DNA of 64,000 bases, from the NCBI RefSeq assembly GCF_036850765.1, contig NC_089498.1:56781795-56845794 (forward strand), in the 5' to 3' direction. This document shows positions 58,814-64,000 of the stretch, in pieces; position 1 is the stretch's first letter, and each line of letters opens with the position of its first letter. Under the pieces are notes generated by a model, which saw only the letters and a list, made by a program, of their open reading frames with translations, did no database searches and was not told where the DNA came from. Made by a program: the position numbers and the translations under genes. The stretch comes from Saccopteryx bilineata (lineage: Eukaryota > Chordata > Mammalia > Chiroptera > Emballonuridae).

Positions 58814-58866
58814 TATATATATATGTGTATATATATATGTGTGTGTGTATATATATATATATATTT
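58814..58866. repeat. TA/TG-rich microsatellite directly after the Helitron end
   Basis: TATATATA and TGTGTG units follow the Helitron CTAA without a gap. Confidence 0.95.
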
Positions 58867-59434
58867 GATAGATGAATTATATAGGCAATTAAAACCAAAA
58901 GGATGAATGTCATTCCCTAGGTTGGTAACAGAGTGAAAAAGATTGCTGGAACAAATATAGTTGAGCAATTCTGACATCTTATAGATATAGAGGGAAAGGA
59001 TGGGCTTTAAATAAGAGAAAAGTCTACAGTGGTAAGAGAAAAAGCAATCAAATGTTATATGCTATAGACAAGAACAAGAGCATTTCTAAATGCGAGGTAG
59101 ATCATCATGCTAAATCACACTGAGGTGTCACATAAAATGGAATGGAAATAATTGATTTGATCAAGAACATGGTGATTATTAGTATTCTTTTTGATAGATG
59201 TTTGATAAAGTTTTTAGAACATAGAATCTAGATTATGTATAGCAAACATAAAGCAAAGAAACAGATATGAGTAATACAGAAAGTTCTTAGGAAAATTTAG
59301 GCAGAATACACTAGAATACACTCATACTAACTCTCAAATCAGTAGTTTTTCACTAATTAAAGTTTTAATAAGCTCGATTGCAGTTTGTATTATGTGCATA
59401 CATATAATCTAATGAAGAATGCTTTTGCTATGCT
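58867..59434. other. Unassigned AT-rich DNA
   Basis: No gene or repeat family recognised. Confidence 0.45.
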
Positions 59435-59442
59435 TTATAATT

Positions 59443-59634
59443 CAGGGGTCCCCAAACTTTTTACACAGGGGGCCACTTCACTGTCCCTCAGACTGTTGGA
59501 GGGCCACCACATACAGTGCTCCTCTCACTGACCACCAATGAAAGAGGTACCCCTTCTGGAAGTACGGAGGGGGGCCGGATAAATGGCCTCAGGGGGCTGC
59601 ATGCGGCCCGCGGGCCGTAGTTTGGGGACGCCTG
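59443..59634 (-). mobile_element. Internally deleted hAT copy, relative of 12285-12619
   Basis: CAGGGGTCCCCAAACTTTTTACACAGGGGG start and GCCCGCGGGCCGTAGTTTGGGGACGCCTG end are the reverse of the 12.3-kb element; the A/T-rich middle is missing. Flanks show only an approximate TSD (CTTTATA on both sides). Confidence 0.9.
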
Positions 59635-60235
59635 CTTTATATAAATAATTTCCTTGCCTGACTAGTAAGCATCCTTCCTGCTTGATGAATCTCAATATTC
59701 TACATATATTATACAATGAAAAAAATTAATAATAGCTTTTAAAAGGCACATTTGACTGGAGAAACAAGGATTGAATTTATCAATATCTTTATGTTTGAGG
59801 AATTAGGTCTCAATCTACTTAATCATAAATTTCCATGAAAATATTGCCTTTTGAATGAAATATTTCTAAATATATTAAAAGATCTCACTTTACATCTAAA
59901 TGTAAATATTGTAAGAGAAAACAGGTGACCAAATCATTAAAGGATCAAACAATAAATAGCAAATCAAAATGACATGCTACAAGTTGAGCTTTAATGCTAA
60001 GACTTTAAACATCACACTGCATATATTTACCAACTTTGTTTAACCCTCTACTTGGCCCAAATTCAGAATACTGAAAAATTCTAATGGATATTATTATATG
60101 TAAATATAAAAAAGTATAACTCTATGTCTGTGTTGTCCAATACAGTAGCCACAAGCCACATATGACAATTTAGATTTAATTTATAGTTAAATAAAATTAA
60201 AAATTTAGTTTCTATATTGCATTAATTACATTTTA

Positions 60236-60815
60236 TTTATTTTTTATTGATTGATTGATATTAGAGAGAGACATTGATTTTCTATTCCACTCACTGATGT
60301 ATTCATTGGTTGAATACATTGGTTGTGGCCTGACCAGGGATTGAACCTGCAACCTTAGTGTATCAAGACAATGTTCTTTTTTCTTTTCCCTTTGGTGACA
60401 GAGACAGAGAGAGACAGAGGGACAGATAGGGACAGACAGACAGGAAGGCAGAGAGATGAGAAGCATCAATTTTTTGTTGCAGCTCCTTAGACTCTTTAGT
60501 TGTTTATTGATTGCTTTCTCATATGTGCCTTGACCGGGGAGCTATAGCAGAGTGAGTGACCCCTTGCTCAAGCCAGCAACTTTGGGCTGAAGCCAGCAAC
60601 TGTGGAGTCATGTCTGTGATCCCATGCTCAAGCCAGTGACCCCACGCTCAAGCTGGTGAGACCCTGCTCAAGTCAGATGATCCCACGCTCAAGCTGGCCA
60701 CTTCAGGCCTTCGAATCTGGGTCCTGTGCATTCCAGATGGACACTCTATCCACTGTGCCACTGCCTGGTCAGGCCAGGACAATGTTCTTACCAACAGAGC
60801 TGTCAAGCCAGAGTT
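60236..60815 (-). mobile_element. VES-type SINE inside the hAT MITE, itself interrupted
   Basis: Reverse VES in two parts, 60236-60378 and 60774-60810 (GGGATTGAACCTGCAACC; ACCAACAGAGCTGTCAAGCC). TSD TTGCATTAATTACATTTTA and TTGTATTAACTACATTTTA. Confidence 0.88.
60379..60773 (-). mobile_element. Long tRNA-derived SINE inside the VES copy
   Basis: Reverse copy ending CACTGCCTGGTCAGGCC; TSD GACAATGTTCTT at both ends, within the VES sequence. Confidence 0.92.
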
Positions 60816-60900
60816 GTATTAACTACATTTTAATGCTTAGTAGAAGTGTATGTCTAATGGCTACTGTATTGGACAATGCAAATTTTAGAACATTTCCATA

Positions 60901-62715
60901 AACAGGAAGTTCATTTGGACAGTGATGATTCAATAAGCTGTTAGATATGTTAAATATGTACATTCTGTACTTTATGTACCAAACTTTTACAGTTACATTT
61001 ATTTCAACAATTTTGTAATTTAAAAATCATATTTTCAGCAGAGAATTTTCAAATGTATAAATTGGGTGTGTTTATAAATTTAAAGAGTACTGATTTGCTG
61101 CTCATCAAACTCTCATGCCCTCCATAAATTGTATATAGAAATTATGTGATGCTCAATTGTTTTCCTCTATTGCAGAAAATAATAGCACAGCCAGCTAGGA
61201 AGTAAAGCAAATTCCCTTAAGCTTAAAATTGACTTGGAGATTCGATTTTCATTTTTAATATGGAAGTATCTATTCAGTAATTGAGCAAGTTGAAAATAAA
61301 AATTTTTTAAAAACATATATTTCTGGAAATAGACAATTTCCTCACTCATTTTGAAACTTTCATTGTGTGGTACATGTGAAATGGTTCTGAAAATAGTGCT
61401 TACATTAACATTCAAATGGAGTACCAACTATTTTATTGGGATGCATGAAGTGTTTATGAGGGCAGGATCATCTGAGATTCATAGAGCAGTAAGTAAATAT
61501 AAATAATGAGATAAGACATATTTTCACCGTTGTCTATAGGAAAAAACTGCCGTTGATACTTTATGAGACGTTAAAAACAACACACAATGCTTTGGGAACT
61601 GATTTCCAATTGCACAGAAATTTGTTTTGTATGTTCAGCTGTATATCCAGATCTTTTCTGCCCAGCGGCAAGATCGTATAAATGAGTCTTGGGAAATCCA
61701 ATAGATAAAACATTTTGTGCCTAAGGAAGTGATCACCATGCTAATTCTGGTAACCATCTGTCATCATACAAGGTTATGATGATATTATTGACTATATCGC
61801 TATGCTTTACATTAATTTTCATGACATTTATTTCATAACTGAAGTTATAAACTTGAAACTAATGTATATTAACTATATTTTAAAAATAAATTTAGTCACA
61901 TATGAGTGGGTTACAATATTGAAAACAGGCCAAAAATAATTATATATAATTATAGTATTGAAAACAGACCAAAAATAATTTATATATAATTATATATAAA
62001 TTATATATAAAATAATATATATACTCCATATACATATAGTATACATCTATTATGTGTCCTTCCATCTCCATTTCTACATATTTTCGTATGCATTTATGTG
62101 TCTTACACCATGAACATTAGCTAAAAGGTAATATTTTAAAATTCATTAATTTTCTCCTAGAATTTTAACACTAGCCTATTTTCTCTGTAAAATCATTGAT
62201 TTTTGCTTTCAATGTCACAATTAACAGATTACTAAAATGTAATTCGGTTATGATACCTATAAATTTGGAAGCTAAAGTAATCATAATTCAGATAAATAAA
62301 GTACATAGGCCAGGACCTTTTCTAAGTATTCTTTAAAATATATTGTTTTATTCATTATTGTGATCTGTCAAAGATATCTCTTTTCTACCTTTGTAAACAT
62401 GGGAATGTTTCTATAGACCATTAACTGATGGATTTTTTTTCTATATTTAAAATATTCTCAAAGCAAGACTTTGGAATTTACATAATTTAGCCAGCTGAAT
62501 TTTTTAAAAAGTTATTTTTGTTAATCACTTGTTAGCATTGTTTTTTAATAGCATCACGAAGTATATGATGAAAATTTATTTTAAAAGTTGATAAATAATT
62601 ATTACCTTGGTGTAGATGTTTTAATGCATTAGGCAAATGTTACATCTGATTGAAATATCTATGTAGTAAGCTAATCATATGGCAGATGGTACAAATAGTT
62701 AAGCAAAAAGCGTTC
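60901..62715. other. Unassigned AT-rich DNA
   Basis: No gene or repeat family recognised. A local TA-rich duplication occurs at about 61918-62020 (GAAAACAGGCCAAAAATAATT and GAAAACAGACCAAAAATAATT). Confidence 0.5.
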
Positions 62716-62719
62716 ATAG

Positions 62720-63052
62720 AGCCTGAACAGGCGGTGGCTCAGTGAATAGAGCGTCGGATTGGGACACGGAAGACTCAGGTTCGAGACACCAAGGTTGCCA
62801 GCTTGAGCGCCGGCTCATCGGGTTTGAGCAAGGCTCACCAGCTTGAGCCCTAGGTCGCTGGCTTCAGCAAGGAGTCTCTCTGTCCACTGTAACACCCCCT
62901 CCCTCCAAGGCACATACTAGAAAAAACAATGAACTAAAGTGCTGCAACGAAGAATTGATTCTTCTTATCTCTCTCCCTTTGTATCTGTCTGTCCCTATCT
63001 GTTCCTCTGTCTGACTCTGTCTGTCACACACAAAAAAAATTTATTTTAAAAA
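62720..63052 (+). mobile_element. Long tRNA-derived SINE
   Basis: GCCTGAACAGGCGGTGGCTC head, GGTTCGAGACACCAAGG, CTGTCTGTCCC, A-rich tail; GTTCATAG on both sides. Confidence 0.92.
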
Positions 63053-63091
63053 AGTGTTCATAGGAACTCAAACTTTCAAAGCAGAAAATAA

Positions 63092-63422
63092 CGTATTTCC
63101 CCATGTATAAGATGCATCTTTTTTCGAAAAATTTGGGGTCTAAAAACGGAGTGCGTCTTATACATTGTAGATTATTTATTTATATTAACCACTTTTTTGT
63201 GCTTGTTTTTGTGCTCATTGTTGAAGACAGTGATTTATCATCAGACACAAATGAGGACAATCTAATGGATGGGAGTTTTGACAGTGATGAGGAATTGTAT
63301 GAATTTTATGGTGAATAAAACTTGAGTTAAAAAACTTTATGTAATACAATTATTTTCAAATTTCGGGCCCCAAAATTAAGGTGTATTTTATAGATGGGAG
63401 CATCTTATAGATGAGGAAATAT
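63092..63422 (+). mobile_element. Internally deleted pogo-family derivative
   Basis: Left end ACGTATTTCCCCATGTATAA, then a leader similar to that at 34980-35050, then a jump straight to the last 40 or so codons of the transposase (NLMDGSFDSDEELYEFY at about 63255-63310), and a right end GAGGAAATATGG. Most of the coding region is absent, so the copy depended on transposase from elsewhere. A short reading frame at 63103-63318 is only this remnant. Confidence 0.82.
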
Positions 63423-63433
63423 GGTAACTTTTA

Positions 63434-63840
63434 CTTGTTTTGTTTTTGTGGGGTTTTTTTTTTATTTTTCTGAAGCTAGAAACGGGGAGAGATAGACAGA
63501 CTCCCGCATGCGCAGGACCGGGATCCACCCCGCACGCCCACCAGGGGGCGACGCTCTGCCCACCAGGGGGCGATGCTCTGCCCCTCCAGGGCGTCGCTCT
63601 GCCGTGACCAGAGCCACTCTAGCACCTGGGGCAGAGCCAAAGAGCCATCCCCAGCGCCCGGGCCATCTTTGCTCCAATGGAGCCTCGGCTGCGGGAGGGG
63701 AAGAGAGAGACAGAGAGGAAGGAGAGGGGGAGGGGTGGAGAAGCAGATGGGCGCTTCTCCTGTGTGCCCTGGCCGGGAATCGAACCCAGGACTTCTACAA
63801 GCCAGGCCGATGATCTACCACTGAGCCAACCGGCCAGGGC
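63434..63840 (-). mobile_element. Composite-type SINE, reverse copy, inserted next to or in a pogo derivative end
   Basis: Poly(T), CTCCCGCATGCGCAGGACC, three CACCAGGGGGCGA-type units, GGCTGCGGGAGGGG, GGGAATCGAACCCAGGAC, GCCAACCGGCCAGGGC. Perfect 11-bp TSD GGTAACTTTTA at 63423-63433 and 63841-63851. It has an internal duplication of the CACCAGGGGGCGA unit (about 63538-63575). Confidence 0.95.
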
Positions 63841-63985
63841 GGTAACTTTTATCAGTCAAGGAATATGTCTTTTTATTTTAGTTTTTGTGGGTGTATATGT
63901 GTGTGTGTCTAGATGTGTTTTCAGTTTTGTTCTGGGAATGAGGAATTCTCATTGTTAATTTACTTTTTAAAACAGCTTTATTTGG

Positions 63986-64000
63986 CCCTGGCCAGTTGGC
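63986..64000 (+). mobile_element. Start of another composite-type SINE, cut by the window edge
   Basis: Only GGCCCTGGCCAGTTGGC, the conserved head, is visible. Confidence 0.75.

Larger units (their letters stand above)
60122..60900. mobile_element. hAT-Charlie MITE split by nested SINEs
   Basis: Left half 60122-60230 (TGTTGTCCAATACAGTAGCCAC, AGCCACATATG) and right half about 60812-60900 (GGCTACTGTATTGGACAATGC, AGAACATTTCC) are one MER5-like element in inverted-end form, separated by the VES SINE. Confidence 0.8.

Noticed and set aside
63508..63958. Frames of 83-101 codons rich in Gly, Arg and Glu
   Set aside because: Translations of a reverse composite SINE and its flank.

Overview
The window is AT-rich, repeat-dense mammalian nuclear DNA with one recognisable host gene. 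The repeat set points to a bat. Three or more tRNA-derived SINE families of bat type are present in numbers, together with the coding 3' end of a Helitron, which among mammals is essentially a bat feature, and several non-autonomous hAT elements with exact 8-bp target-site duplications (TSDs). The SINE flavours fit a rhinolophoid (horseshoe-bat-like) genome best, but that species-level guess comes from memory. No tRNA or rRNA gene, CRISPR array or prokaryotic feature was seen.

Layout: 1-2.6 kb is the 5' part of a decayed endogenous retrovirus on the minus strand (LTR, primer-binding site, coiled-coil-rich leader/gag region, gag core). From 2.6 to 15.5 kb there are LINE-1 pieces, SINEs, hAT elements and unassigned AT-rich DNA. 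15.6-17.2 kb holds a broken intronless coding relic, about 525 codons, of a family of unknown function that I associate with multi-copy invertebrate genes. 17.2-34.9 kb is mostly unassigned AT-rich DNA with SINEs, Tigger-like fossils, an MLT1-like LTR and a 71-bp tandem duplication. 34.97-36.51 kb is a near full-length dead pogo/Tigger-class transposon whose internally deleted relatives lie at 42.0 and 63.1 kb. 36.5-42.6 kb is old LINE-1 (minus, then plus) into which four DNA transposons have inserted. 47.5-51.2 kb is the ZWINT gene, minus strand, eight coding exons, apparently intact, with a GC-rich promoter carrying E2F-, NRF1- and CCAAT-like sites. 51.2-64 kb returns to repeats: LINE-1, SINEs, a Tigger1-like piece, the Helitron 3' end, a three-layer nest of insertions at 60.1-60.9 kb, and a pogo derivative split by a SINE at the right edge.

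Only ZWINT appears to make a host protein. It encodes a coiled-coil kinetochore protein linking the KNL1 platform to the ZW10/RZZ checkpoint machinery. The other coding signals belong to dead mobile elements or to the orphan relic, so the window is mainly a record of successive transposon waves around a gene in a gene-poor neighbourhood.
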